A stretch of 64,000 nt of DNA, taken from contig CAZIAD010000006.1 of the NCBI GenBank assembly GCA_964537555.1, positions 1 through 64,000 of the forward strand, written 5' to 3'. The notes beneath the pieces are model-generated. The model worked only from the letters and a program-made list of their open reading frames with translations. It did no database searches and was not told the origin of the DNA. The stretch is from CAYRWR01 sp964537555 (GTDB taxonomy: Bacteria > Spirochaetota > Brevinematia > Brevinematales > CAYRWR01). The translations under genes were made by a program, and so were the position numbers. Numbering within the stretch: position 1 is the stretch's first letter; each line of letters starts with the position of its first letter. Shown piece after piece: positions 18,644 through 27,079 of the stretch.

Positions 18644-20070
18644 TGTTCCTTGATAGCATTGTTTTTGAAATTACTGTTAAAAGCCAGTCCCAGGATTATC
18701 CAGAAGACTACTCCTACCTGAACATTATATAATATTGAATCTACTAAAGAAATACCAAAAAGGGCAAACAGAAAACTGATCCCCAGTATCCTGTATTCAT
18801 TATCCTTAGGTGTTTTGAATATCAGCAGAAATAAAAGTACCAGGAAAAACAGAAAAAATGAGATAAAACCCATGATCCCTGTTTCAGTAAGAATAGAGAT
18901 ATAGAGTCCGTGAATAAATTCAACGGGCGCAGTCTTGTATTGTATAGGTTTTTCTTTCTGGTAATATTGGGTAAAATTCATAAGGCCGATACCCCAGATC
19001 TGGCCATGTTTCTCTCTTAATTCTTTTGCTTCTTTATACTGATCGAGCCTGCTCTGCATATTAGGTATGTGCTGAGGCCGGGTAATATAGGTCAGGGTCT
19101 TTTTCATCTTTGGATTAGGAATAATAAAAACCGAGCCGGACAGGACTACCAGGGCGATGATAAGTACCCACTTTTTATAAAAGATCACCATACTACCCAG
19201 CCCCATGAACAGTATGATAAACGCCGCTCTGCCTCTGGATAAAATGATTAAGGCCAGAGCCAGCCCTATAGCTGCCACATAGAGCAGCTTATTAAGCAGA
19301 GTAATTTTTTTAAAATCTTTTAGAAGCGTATTCACTATGATCAGAATGCCTAAAGCAAATAACCAGGAGGTCATGGATGTATAGGTAAATATCGAGATCA
19401 GGATAAAATTGTGCTGTCTGGCGATAAAGGTATCACTGATCTTATTCATGAAGATAAGATCCAGGTTTTTATTTAAGAAGTAGTGCAGGATAGCGAAGAG
19501 GGCCCACAGGATAATGCCATGGGCGATGACTGTGGTAATACGTCCGGAGTCAGGCTGGGGCTTCAGAGCCGAGCTAAAATACATCAATATGATCAGATAT
19601 ATGAGAAATATGGGAATTGAAGAAAAAGCGGGGCCTTTGAACTGGCTGAGAATGGCAGAGACCAGGGCAAAAATCACAAAAAGAATATTCAGCCAGTACT
19701 CTTTTTTCCAGTTTTCAATGATAAAGCGTTTTTTAAACAGATGAGGAATCAGGGCAAATAAAGAGAACAATCCAAAGTAGACTATAAATACGGATGGAAT
19801 AGGAATAAAGAGGAGGCCATAGAGGAACAAATTTTTACTATTGTCAGTAAAAGAGACTTCGGTTTTGCAGAGGATCTGGCGGATGGTGATGAGAATAAGA
19901 GGAATGATGGCCAGGGAATACAAAAATAACAGTGGAATACTAAGGTTTTCATTTTTATCAGTATGAAGCAATCCTTGTATCCCTAAGTATATCATGATAG
20001 CTGCCATGACTAAATACATACTCAGCATTAATATCTTATAAAAATTCTTTTCAGGCTTTAGGTTAAACAT
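18640..20070 (-). CDS. O-antigen ligase/polymerase family membrane protein
   Basis: 476-residue inner-membrane protein with about eleven hydrophobic segments and a periplasmic loop between roughly residues 315 and 385. The conserved LSRGRAAFIILFMG with Arg-Gly-Arg is near residue 285, typical of the Wzy_C/WaaL fold. I choose the ATG at 20070 because a GACAGG ribosome-binding site directly abuts an ATG at 20076 but is correctly spaced from 20070. A TATAAT-like box lies just upstream. It is the first gene of the - strand operon with the LpxB-like and epimerase genes. Confidence 0.8.
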   Translation of the reverse strand: MFNLKPEKNFYKILMLSMYLVMAAIMIYLGIQGLLHTDKNENLSIPLLFLYSLAIIPLILITIRQILCKTEVSFTDNSKNLFLYGLLFIPIPSVFIVYFGLFSLFALIPHLFKKRFIIENWKKEYWLNILFVIFALVSAILSQFKGPAFSSIPIFLIYLIILMYFSSALKPQPDSGRITTVIAHGIILWALFAILHYFLNKNLDLIFMNKISDTFIARQHNFILISIFTYTSMTSWLFALGILIIVNTLLKDFKKITLLNKLLYVAAIGLALALIILSRGRAAFIILFMGLGSMVIFYKKWVLIIALVVLSGSVFIIPNPKMKKTLTYITRPQHIPNMQSRLDQYKEAKELREKHGQIWGIGLMNFTQYYQKEKPIQYKTAPVEFIHGLYISILTETGIMGFISFFLFFLVLLFLLIFKTPKDNEYRILGISFLFALFGISLVDSILYNVQVGVVFWIILGLAFNSNFKNNAIKEQ

Positions 20071-20195
20071 AGTCATCCTGTCTATTATAATATCAATAGC
20101 TTATCCTGAATAGCAGGAATTGTCAAACAGCCTTTTATATTGCAAATAGTATCATTATGATATACACTATATCAAAAAGATACAAGGTGCCAGTC

Positions 20196-21578
20196 ATGGA
20201 AAAAGCGGTAGTTTTAGTGATTGATGATGAGAAGAATATCAGGGAAGCCCTGCGCATGGGACTGAAAATGGAAGGATTTGATGTCATTGCCGCCGAAGAT
20301 GGTGCTGATGGCCTCGAAAAACTCAGCACCCTGGGGGCAGATGCAGTCATTCTGGACCTGAAGATGCCCAGGCTTTCCGGTATGAGTTTCCTGCAAAAAG
20401 GGCAGGCAGTGGACCCGGGTATCCCTATGATCGTCCTGACCGGCCATGGGGGAGTAGATGATGCCGTGGAATCCATGAAAAGAGGAGCCTACGATTTTCT
20501 CACCAAGCCTGTCAATATTGACAAGCTGGTCCTCATCATCAACCGCGCCCTGGCAGAAAGAAAGCGCCGGGCCCGCCAGGAAGAGCTGGAGGAAATGGTA
20601 GATGAAAAGTATAATTTCGATAATATAGTAGGGAACTCCCATGCTCTGAAAAAAGTGCTGGATATGGTCAAACAGGTAGCCCCTACAGATGCCTCTATTC
20701 TGATCACCGGAGAAAGCGGAACCGGTAAGGAAGTAATAGCCTCCGCTCTGCACCGGAACAGCCCCCGCCGGGATGGCCCTTTTATCAAAGTCCATTGTGC
20801 GGCCCTCCCGGATAATCTCCTGGAAAGTGAGCTGTTTGGCCATGAAAAGGGAGCTTTTACCGGAGCGGTATCCCGAAAGAAGGGACGTTTTGAACTGGCC
20901 GACGGGGGGACTATACTGCTGGACGAGATAGGGGAGATCTCACCCGTGACACAGGTCAAGCTGCTCCGGGTATTACAGGAGCGTGAGTTTGAAAGGCTGG
21001 GGGGAGAGGAGACTATCAAAGTCAATCTGCGTATTATTGCTGCCACCAATAAAGACCTGAAAAAAGAAGTGGATGAAGGCCGTTTCAGAGAGGATCTGTA
21101 TTACCGGCTCAATGTAGTCCATATTCCCCTGCCTAATCTCAAACAGAGAAAAGAGGACATACCCTTACTGGCCCAGTATTTTCTGAACAGCTTTAATGCC
21201 AAACATAATAAATCCGTAAAAGGTTTTTCCAAACAGGCTATGGCCCAGATGGAAAATTATATTTGGCCGGGCAATATCAGGGAGCTGCAGAACGTGATAG
21301 AAAACCTGGTAGTATTCAGCCAGACTGACATGATCTCAGTCGAGTCTTTGCCCGACCAGATTTCTGCTTTTGAATCCCAGAGTAAGCTTCATCTGGATGT
21401 GGGCCAGACCCTGGCGGATATTGAAAAACAGGCTATCCTGGCCACCCTCAGTTCAGTAAATGGAAATAAGTCCAAGGCTGCACGGGTATTGTCAATCGGC
21501 CGAAAGACTCTGCTCCGCAAGCTGGATGAATACGGCCTGTATGCCCGGGACGATGAAGCCGAGGGTGAGGAAGAATAA
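20196..21578 (+). CDS. Sigma-54-dependent response regulator (NtrC family)
   Basis: 460-residue transcription activator. Residues 1-120 are a receiver domain with acidic residues D10/D11, phospho-acceptor Asp at about 54 (VILDLKMP) and Lys104 (FLTKP). Residues 143-370 are the AAA+ domain with Walker A GESGTGKE (172-179), the sigma-54 contact loop GAFTGA (219-224) and Walker B GGTILLDEIGE. The C-terminus is a Fis-type helix-turn-helix (NGNKSKAARVLSIGRKTL). It acts on RpoN-RNA polymerase from upstream sites. I use the ATG at 20196, with AAGGTG upstream, over one at 20157. No histidine kinase is adjacent. It is divergent from the - strand polysaccharide operon and ends at a strong terminator. 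Confidence 0.93.
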   Translation: MEKAVVLVIDDEKNIREALRMGLKMEGFDVIAAEDGADGLEKLSTLGADAVILDLKMPRLSGMSFLQKGQAVDPGIPMIVLTGHGGVDDAVESMKRGAYDFLTKPVNIDKLVLIINRALAERKRRARQEELEEMVDEKYNFDNIVGNSHALKKVLDMVKQVAPTDASILITGESGTGKEVIASALHRNSPRRDGPFIKVHCAALPDNLLESELFGHEKGAFTGAVSRKKGRFELADGGTILLDEIGEISPVTQVKLLRVLQEREFERLGGEETIKVNLRIIAATNKDLKKEVDEGRFREDLYYRLNVVHIPLPNLKQRKEDIPLLAQYFLNSFNAKHNKSVKGFSKQAMAQMENYIWPGNIRELQNVIENLVVFSQTDMISVESLPDQISAFESQSKLHLDVGQTLADIEKQAILATLSSVNGNKSKAARVLSIGRKTLLRKLDEYGLYARDDEAEGEEE

Positions 21579-21598
21579 AGAAGAATAGGAAAATAAGA

Positions 21599-21632
21599 GG
21601 GGGCTGTCAATTCAGACAGCCCCCTGTTTTTT
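21599..21632. terminator. Rho-independent terminator, probably bidirectional
   Basis: A perfect 10-bp stem (GGGGGCTGTC / GACAGCCCCC) with an AATTCA loop is followed by TGTTTTTTA on the + strand. It ends transcription of the response regulator. On the other strand an A/T-rich stretch flanks the hairpin, and the convergent beta-propeller gene stops at 21631, so it may serve both. Confidence 0.85.
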
Positions 21633-22677
21633 ATTGATAGATAGCTATGGCTCCTCCGCCAATATTGGAAAAAATGCTGATATTGCTGCAATTACTTTTT
21701 TCGATGCGGTAGAGATTATTGCCCCCGTATGCGGATGAAGCATAGACATAGTCATTGTCAAACACCAGGCCTTTTAAGGCTATGTTTGACAAGATCTGTA
21801 CACTATTGGAGATCAGGGTGTCATAGATCAGGATACCCCCCAGGCCGCCTTCATAGATACCGGAGCCATAATAGGTCTCATAAGATGGATTATCGATCAC
21901 ATATAGTCTGGATCCGTCTTCGTAAATAAATCCGGGAGCTTCTGCTCCTACCTGAGGCATATCCTGTACCGAATAATCAGCCAGATCTATGGCCTGGACC
22001 TTTCCGGTATTATTATACTGTGAGGTCGCGGCTACATAGACCATATCGTTATACAGGCATAAAGTATGGGGATTATGATGCACCCTTATATTTGTCACCA
22101 GTGAAAAGTCATTCTTATCCAGCACCAGCACCTGCCCGTTGGTGTAATTTCCGGTGTCTCCCCAGCTCAGGTAGCCTACACTGGTAGTGATATAGATATG
22201 CCCGTGATCACTGATCACCCCCTGGGGATAGTCACCTGCAGGCAGAGCCAGGTTTGTGATCAGTGATAAAGTGTCTTTATTAAAGACTGCCAGTTTATTA
22301 TCATTGAGCAGGGTGACATAGAGCCGGTTGCTATCTATGGCCATCATGTAGGGATTGGGGCTACCCCAGAACCGGTAAGTATCGGGGGCACCGCCATGTT
22401 TTAGGTCCATCTTTATAATGGTGTGTGACAGGGATACAGCCAGATAAGCATAGTCCCCGTCTACTATCACCTGGTTGGCAGCAGGCCCCACATAGGAATA
22501 GAAAGATGGCTGCATATTGCCCAGATCTATATTGTACATATTCTGATTGGCCTCATCAATAGCCAGTATACTGCCTTTGTCTACAGGATCTGTATTTTGG
22601 GGAGGATTTTGATCAAAGATACCACATGCACTTATTGCACTGAGCATTACCATGATTACTAATAATCTTCTTTTCAT
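21631..22677 (-). CDS. Beta-propeller surface lipoprotein, BtuG-like
   Basis: 348-residue predicted lipoprotein. The signal peptide ends in a lipobox LSAISAC with Cys at residue 18. The mature protein is a run of YncE-like propeller blades: repeated VIVDGDYAYLAV, MAIDSNRLYVTL, VISDHGHIYITT, LCLYNDMVYVAA, FIYEDGSRLYVI and LVFDNDYVYASS, each a strand pair about 45-55 residues apart. It starts 16 bases after the TonB-dependent receptor gene, with an AGGAG ribosome-binding site, and so shares the cobalamin riboswitch. In Bacteroides, BtuG is a YncE-like seven-bladed lipoprotein that captures B12 and hands it to BtuB. By architecture and context this is a likely counterpart; ligand binding is inferred. 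Confidence 0.75.
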   Translation of the reverse strand: MKRRLLVIMVMLSAISACGIFDQNPPQNTDPVDKGSILAIDEANQNMYNIDLGNMQPSFYSYVGPAANQVIVDGDYAYLAVSLSHTIIKMDLKHGGAPDTYRFWGSPNPYMMAIDSNRLYVTLLNDNKLAVFNKDTLSLITNLALPAGDYPQGVISDHGHIYITTSVGYLSWGDTGNYTNGQVLVLDKNDFSLVTNIRVHHNPHTLCLYNDMVYVAATSQYNNTGKVQAIDLADYSVQDMPQVGAEAPGFIYEDGSRLYVIDNPSYETYYGSGIYEGGLGGILIYDTLISNSVQILSNIALKGLVFDNDYVYASSAYGGNNLYRIEKSNCSNISIFSNIGGGAIAIYQ

Positions 22678-22693
22678 CTATCGAACTCCTAAA

Positions 22694-24514
22694 TCATATT
22701 TTTATATTTATACCGGCATTGATATTTATTCCAGGCTGAGGATATCCCTGTATTTCTTCTGTCCTCTGGTCCAGGATATTATTGATATTTACAAATACGA
22801 TCCTGTACTGCAGGTGTAGATCCAGCAGTAAATAAGGAGGGAGGCTGACGCTGTTGTCTTCTGTGATATATCTGCCAGAGGTATAACGCAGATGCAGGGC
22901 TCCCTGCCATTTTTCCCTGCGGCTGAGCAGGAGGGACAGATTGGCTTTGATTTCAGGGCTGTACACAGTGTTTTTCAAGTAATACAGTGAAGAATCATTA
23001 TTATTCAGGCTCCTGTTCCAGGACAGCGAGCTAACTACCTGGAATAAAAGATTTTTGATCACAGTAGTATATTCCAGTGAACCCTGCGTCGTATAGGCCA
23101 GAGTCTTTCCCAGATTTTCGGGCCGCCATTTTCCAGACTGATTGCCCCACAGTATGATCTGATCCAGGTCAGAGAGTGTAAAAGAGAACTGTAACTTTAC
23201 AGGATGGAGAAACAATCTCCCGGCAATCTTGTATTTCCAGCCCTGCTCCGGTTCCAGGTCAGGATTACCCTGAGACCAGCTGTCGGCGGGCCAGTACAGG
23301 TCGTTGAAGGAGGGGCGCTGAAATACCCGGGAAACCCTGAGATCCATGCTTATCAGGGGGTGGAGCTTCAGAGTAGCAGCCAGGGCAGGCAGCAGGGCAA
23401 ATCCCTGAAGCAGGCTGAAACTCTCTGCCAGGTCCAGTTTCAGCAGCATCCTACGGGTATCCAGCTGATTTTCCAGGCTTAAAGTCACATCTTCATCCCA
23501 GACCTGATCCAGCCTGGTGCTGGATAAATAAGAAGTCTTGCTGATTCCTGTTACCCGAAACGTATAATTGCTTAAAACCAGGGATTTGCCCAGATGGAAT
23601 AATAACTGATGGTTTTCATGAATATCGCTGGCGGGGAGCTCCTGGTACTGATTACGCCAGTAGGAATAGTGACCTTTTATATTGATATTACTGCTGGTCG
23701 ATTTCCATCCTGATATAAAGAACAGGTCTTCCTGCCGGGATGTGTCAGAGAATTTATTCCCGGTCCCGCCTTCTTTCCAGGTGAGGCTGCTGCTCGATTC
23801 AATATGGGGAGAGACTAACTTGTGGATAAAGCTTATTTTTTTATAGTCCATGTTTGACATGATATTGGTATTATTATATGTATCTAAATAGATAAACTGA
23901 TTATCTGCCTGATTATAGGATAGCCCCATCTGATGTTGCACTGAGCTTTTATTGCCCAGGCGGAACAGCAGAGACCCCTGGTAGTTAGCGAAACTGCCTG
24001 CAGACAGGGATGCCTGCAGTCTCTTTTGTAGCCCGGATCTGAGTTTAAAGTTGATGATGCCGCTGGAAGCAGAGATACCCAGGGGGCTGAAATTAAATTG
24101 ATAGACTTCCACCTCTGACATCAGATCGAGGGGCAGGAGGCTGGCGTCAAAAATGGGGATCTGGCCAAAATCTATAACATGTCCGTCGAAAGCCAGCCTG
24201 GTCTGGGAAGCAGGCCCGCCATCCAGGGTGAGGGTATTGACCTGGCCTTTGGTCCCATTGGCTTTTACAGATATGGAAGATGCCGGAAACAGGGACTGCA
24301 GGGAATTAGCGGTATTTATCTCCTGGCTGTTATAATCCATACCCGGCTGAAATTCATAAAGGTATGGGTCATCTGTGGCCTCATGGGTGCTGTGGCCACC
24401 ATCGTAAGTGGAGTAGGCCGGGACAGCAGGTATTAAGAGCAAAAATATGAAAATACTTAGGACTGGTAAAAAGAATATTTCTTTCGATCCAGTCCTGGCT
24501 AAAAGCAACCCCAT
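22694..24514 (-). CDS. btuB: TonB-dependent outer-membrane receptor, probable cobalamin transporter
   Basis: 606-residue TonB-dependent receptor that should bring corrinoids across the outer membrane. An N-terminal hydrophobic signal segment (FFLPVLSIFIFLLLIPAVPA) precedes a plug domain with INTANSLQSLFP, LTLDGGPASQTRLAFDG and a run ending SSGIINFKLRSG. The rest alternates like a 22-strand barrel. The last residues are NINAGINIKI, without the usual terminal aromatic, which is slightly odd. A CAGGAG ribosome-binding site precedes the ATG. The 5' leader carries a cobalamin riboswitch, the main evidence for B12 as ligand. The downstream gene encodes a BtuG-like lipoprotein. No tonB/exbBD or btuFCD is in the window. 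Confidence 0.85.
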   Translation of the reverse strand: MGLLLARTGSKEIFFLPVLSIFIFLLLIPAVPAYSTYDGGHSTHEATDDPYLYEFQPGMDYNSQEINTANSLQSLFPASSISVKANGTKGQVNTLTLDGGPASQTRLAFDGHVIDFGQIPIFDASLLPLDLMSEVEVYQFNFSPLGISASSGIINFKLRSGLQKRLQASLSAGSFANYQGSLLFRLGNKSSVQHQMGLSYNQADNQFIYLDTYNNTNIMSNMDYKKISFIHKLVSPHIESSSSLTWKEGGTGNKFSDTSRQEDLFFISGWKSTSSNINIKGHYSYWRNQYQELPASDIHENHQLLFHLGKSLVLSNYTFRVTGISKTSYLSSTRLDQVWDEDVTLSLENQLDTRRMLLKLDLAESFSLLQGFALLPALAATLKLHPLISMDLRVSRVFQRPSFNDLYWPADSWSQGNPDLEPEQGWKYKIAGRLFLHPVKLQFSFTLSDLDQIILWGNQSGKWRPENLGKTLAYTTQGSLEYTTVIKNLLFQVVSSLSWNRSLNNNDSSLYYLKNTVYSPEIKANLSLLLSRREKWQGALHLRYTSGRYITEDNSVSLPPYLLLDLHLQYRIVFVNINNILDQRTEEIQGYPQPGININAGINIKI

Positions 24515-24641
24515 AATAACTCCTGATGACAGAATGGGTGTTTCACGCCAGGATAGAGGTAACGGTTGAATGGATTTCTTTACAGGAAGAGAAAATCATC
24601 AGCCGCTTTTTCCTTAATCCCGAGGAAAATAACAGTTTATT

Positions 24642-24785
24642 ATTAGGCAGGTCTCCTGACTCAGGACTCTGGTTCCGCCTTCCCATGTTTCCACAGTGGC
24701 TGTTGGAGCAGATATGTCCCTTACAGTGCCGGGTAGCGCTCCGGATTCTCACCGGATTCCCTTTTAATGCGTAGCACCTAATAAG
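24642..24785 (-). promoter_or_regulatory. Cobalamin riboswitch
   Basis: On the - strand the leader reads the classic aptamer parts in order: TTAGGTGCTACG, AAAAGGGAATCCGGTGAGA, CCGGAGCGCTACCCGGCACT, GCCACTGTGG, and the B12 box AGTCAGGAGACCTGCCT at 24645-24661. It sits directly after a TTGACA-N17-TAAAAT promoter. A further 127 bases lie between the aptamer and the receptor start. I see no hairpin with a U-tract there, so control is more likely at translation. It should repress the receptor and propeller genes when cobalamin is plentiful. Confidence 0.95.
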
Positions 24786-24790
24786 ACATA

Positions 24791-24819
24791 ATTTTACCCC
24801 TTTCTCCGGCTTGTGTCAA
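24791..24819 (-). promoter_or_regulatory. Sigma-70-like promoter of the cobalamin uptake operon
   Basis: On the - strand TTGACA (24814-24819) and TAAAAT (24791-24796) are separated by 17 bases. Transcription would begin near 24784, at the first bases of the riboswitch aptamer. Confidence 0.7.
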
Positions 24820-24854
24820 ATTTTACTGTTCAGAGATAAGGCCGGTACAGGAAT

Positions 24855-24883
24855 TTGACTAAAGAAGGGAATCTGCATAAAAT
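24855..24883 (+). promoter_or_regulatory. Sigma-70-like promoter of murD
   Basis: TTGACT (24855-24860) and TAAAAT (24878-24883) are 17 bases apart. The start would be near 24890, about 29 bases before the murD ATG. It is divergent from the riboswitch promoter. Confidence 0.5.
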
Positions 24884-24918
24884 ATGGGATACTTAACGAA
24901 AACAGAGGTCCATACAAT

Positions 24919-26274
24919 ATGTATTCCGTAGAATCAAAAACCGTATTAATCCTGGGATTCACCGCCCGCACATCCTATGCCGCTGCCCTGTCACTGTTAA
25001 AAAGAAAAGCCAAAGTGATCATTTCCGACAGTGTTGACAATCAGGAAAAGAGGGAACTCCTGGAACAGCTTTCCTACCGGGGAGAGGTGTTTAATGAACT
25101 GGGACGCCAGACTACGGATATTTTGAGTAAATACAAGATAGACATAGTCCTCCCCAGTCCGGGTGTGCCTCTGAGTATCCCTATTATACAGGAAGCCCTC
25201 AGAATGGGTATAGAGCTAATGGGTGACATAGAACTGTTTTATAGGTTTTATCCTGAACTGACCTATGTGGCTATTACCGGAACAGATGGAAAGACCACTA
25301 CCACCACTCTTACTCACATGATAGTCAAGTCGGAGCGGGATGCCTGGGTAGGGGGCAATATAGGTACTCCTATATTTGAACTGGATGGGAAGGTAAAGCA
25401 GGATTCCGTGATCATTCTGGAACTATCCTCTTTTCAGCTGGAAGAGATCATATACTTCCATCCCCGCGTGGCTGCTTTTTTAAACATAGCCTCTGATCAC
25501 CTGGATCGTTACCAGGACCTCTCTGAATATATACAGGCCAAGAAGCGTATCTTCAGGAATATGGATCAGCATGATACTGCCGTGCTGAATTTGGATTGTG
25601 CCTATTACCGGGCCATGTTACCGGATGTGGATACCCATATCCAGGTGTTCAGCCGTACGGACTACCGGGCTGACTCCTATTTTGATGGTCAGACTATCTT
25701 CCATTATCAAAAGCCCATTATGGATACTGATGAGATCAAGCTCATTGGAGTGCATAATATGGAGAATATCATGGCAGCCGTGCTTATGGCCCGCTCTCTG
25801 GGTATCTCCGAAGATGCCATCCGTCGTGTACTGGCTGTCTTCCGGGGACTGACTCATAGGCTGGAATTTGTATCCAATATCCAGGGGGTAGAATACTACA
25901 ATGACTCCAAGTCTACAACCGTTAATTCCCTGGAAAAAGCACTGGAAAGTTTTCAGCAGCCCGTATTACTGATCGCGGGTGGCAGGGATAAGGGCCTGGA
26001 CTTTAGCCTGATCAGAGACCTGGCCCAGAACAAACTCAAAAGACTGATACTGATCGGTGAAGCCAGTGATAAGATCGAAAAGGAACTGGACTTTCAGCCC
26101 AGTTTTCATGCCAGCACTCTGGCCCATGCCGTACAGGATGCCCGGCAGCATGCCAGCCCGGGTGATATTGTCTTACTATCTCCGGGCTGTGCCAGCTTTG
26201 ATATGTTTAAAAACTATGAAGAAAGAGGCGAGGCCTTTAAAAAAGAGATCTCACTGCTTATGAATCAGGTATAA
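24919..26274 (+). CDS. murD: UDP-N-acetylmuramoylalanine--D-glutamate ligase
   Basis: Adds D-glutamate to UDP-MurNAc-L-Ala in peptidoglycan synthesis, in the cytoplasm. The 451-residue protein has an N-terminal Rossmann-like UDP-binding domain (TVLILGFTARTSYAAALSLL), the ATP loop GTDGKTTTTTL near residue 118, FLNIASDHLDRYQ, and a C-terminal ligase domain with YNDSKSTTVNSLEKAL and LIAGGRDKGLDF, both typical of MurD. The glycine loop near the N-terminus (GFTARTSY) is less regular than the usual GxGxSG. It stands alone, away from any dcw cluster. Confidence 0.93.
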   Translation: MYSVESKTVLILGFTARTSYAAALSLLKRKAKVIISDSVDNQEKRELLEQLSYRGEVFNELGRQTTDILSKYKIDIVLPSPGVPLSIPIIQEALRMGIELMGDIELFYRFYPELTYVAITGTDGKTTTTTLTHMIVKSERDAWVGGNIGTPIFELDGKVKQDSVIILELSSFQLEEIIYFHPRVAAFLNIASDHLDRYQDLSEYIQAKKRIFRNMDQHDTAVLNLDCAYYRAMLPDVDTHIQVFSRTDYRADSYFDGQTIFHYQKPIMDTDEIKLIGVHNMENIMAAVLMARSLGISEDAIRRVLAVFRGLTHRLEFVSNIQGVEYYNDSKSTTVNSLEKALESFQQPVLLIAGGRDKGLDFSLIRDLAQNKLKRLILIGEASDKIEKELDFQPSFHASTLAHAVQDARQHASPGDIVLLSPGCASFDMFKNYEERGEAFKKEISLLMNQV

Positions 26275-26325
26275 AACCTTATATAAGGGGGAGTACTCCT
26301 ATTCAGCATACAGGGGGTATAGGAT

Positions 26326-27012
26326 TTGAAAAGATTATTACAGCTACTATTTCTGGCTATTCCTATGACGTCATTCAGTATTTCAGATCAGGCTCTGATC
26401 AATATTGAAAAAAAAGTGTTCGAAAAAAATACTTCCCAATATGTACAGGGCTTTCTCAACGACTCTACAGAAGAATCACTCCGATTTCAAAATGCCCTGG
26501 CCTGTTACCGCCTGGGCAATCTCCTCACTAATGAAGGCTATACCCGGAAATCACTGGATGGATTTCATTCTCTGCTTCTCATTCAGACCAATGTCTTCTA
26601 CCTGAGTTACTTGGCCCTGGCTTATGGTTCTCAGGCACAGTTTCATAATCAGTTAAAGGCCATGAAGACATCCTTGAATCTTCTGGATAGGGCAGTAGAA
26701 CTGTACCCTGACCATTATATGCCGCGCTTCTACAGAGGTATGATGCTGCTCTTTATTCCCGGTATAGCCGGTGGTAATAAAAAACAGGGACAGATCGATA
26801 TGGAGATAGTCCTGGCTCAGATCAATACCATACCCAGAAATGATGACTACAAAGCCATGGTCTATTTCATGTATGGTGCCTATTGGGGGCATCGCAAAAA
26901 ATACGATGAAGCACTGAGTTACGTAGCTAAAGCCCGCACCAAAGCCCGGGATGAAAAGCTGATCAAAGCCCTGGATGAAAAGGAAAGTGAATGGCGGTCT
27001 CTGTTAAAATAA
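26326..27012 (+). CDS. Exported helical-repeat (TPR-like) protein of unknown function
   Basis: 228-residue protein with a hydrophobic N-terminus (LLQLLFLAIPMTSFS) that looks like a signal peptide. The rest is helical with TPR-like spacing: NALACYRLGNLLTNEGYTRKSLDGF, LNLLDRAVELYPDHYMPRFYRGM and YGAYWGHRKKYDEALSYVAKA. The start is TTG at 26326 behind a GGGGGTATAGG site. It follows murD by 51 bases and could be co-transcribed. I do not recognise a named family; a periplasmic scaffold role is only a guess. Confidence 0.6.
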   Translation: MKRLLQLLFLAIPMTSFSISDQALINIEKKVFEKNTSQYVQGFLNDSTEESLRFQNALACYRLGNLLTNEGYTRKSLDGFHSLLLIQTNVFYLSYLALAYGSQAQFHNQLKAMKTSLNLLDRAVELYPDHYMPRFYRGMMLLFIPGIAGGNKKQGQIDMEIVLAQINTIPRNDDYKAMVYFMYGAYWGHRKKYDEALSYVAKARTKARDEKLIKALDEKESEWRSLLK

Positions 27013-27025
27013 GGGAATCATAAAC

Positions 27026-27054
27026 TTGCAAAAACTGAGCCTCCCTTGTATCTT
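27026..27054 (+). promoter_or_regulatory. Possible sigma-70-like promoter before the SDR gene
   Basis: TTGCAA (27026-27031) and TATCTT (27049-27054) are 17 bases apart, ending 25 bases before the ATG at 27080. Confidence 0.4.
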
Positions 27055-27079
27055 TTCACTATGAGAAAAGGAGGTAATA

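Noticed and set aside
20214..20843. 209-codon frame opposite the response regulator
   Set aside because: It is the antisense of a conserved NtrC-type gene; no promoter or ribosome-binding site, and its composition reflects the sense codons.
24608..24629. TTTTCCT/AGGAAAA hairpin in the btuB leader as terminator
   Set aside because: On the transcribed strand no T-run follows the stem, so a transcriptional expression platform is not supported.
24526..24774. Open frame of 82 codons across the cobalamin riboswitch, + strand
   Set aside because: The strand carrying the signal is the other one; the frame has no ribosome-binding site and its sequence is explained by the riboswitch.
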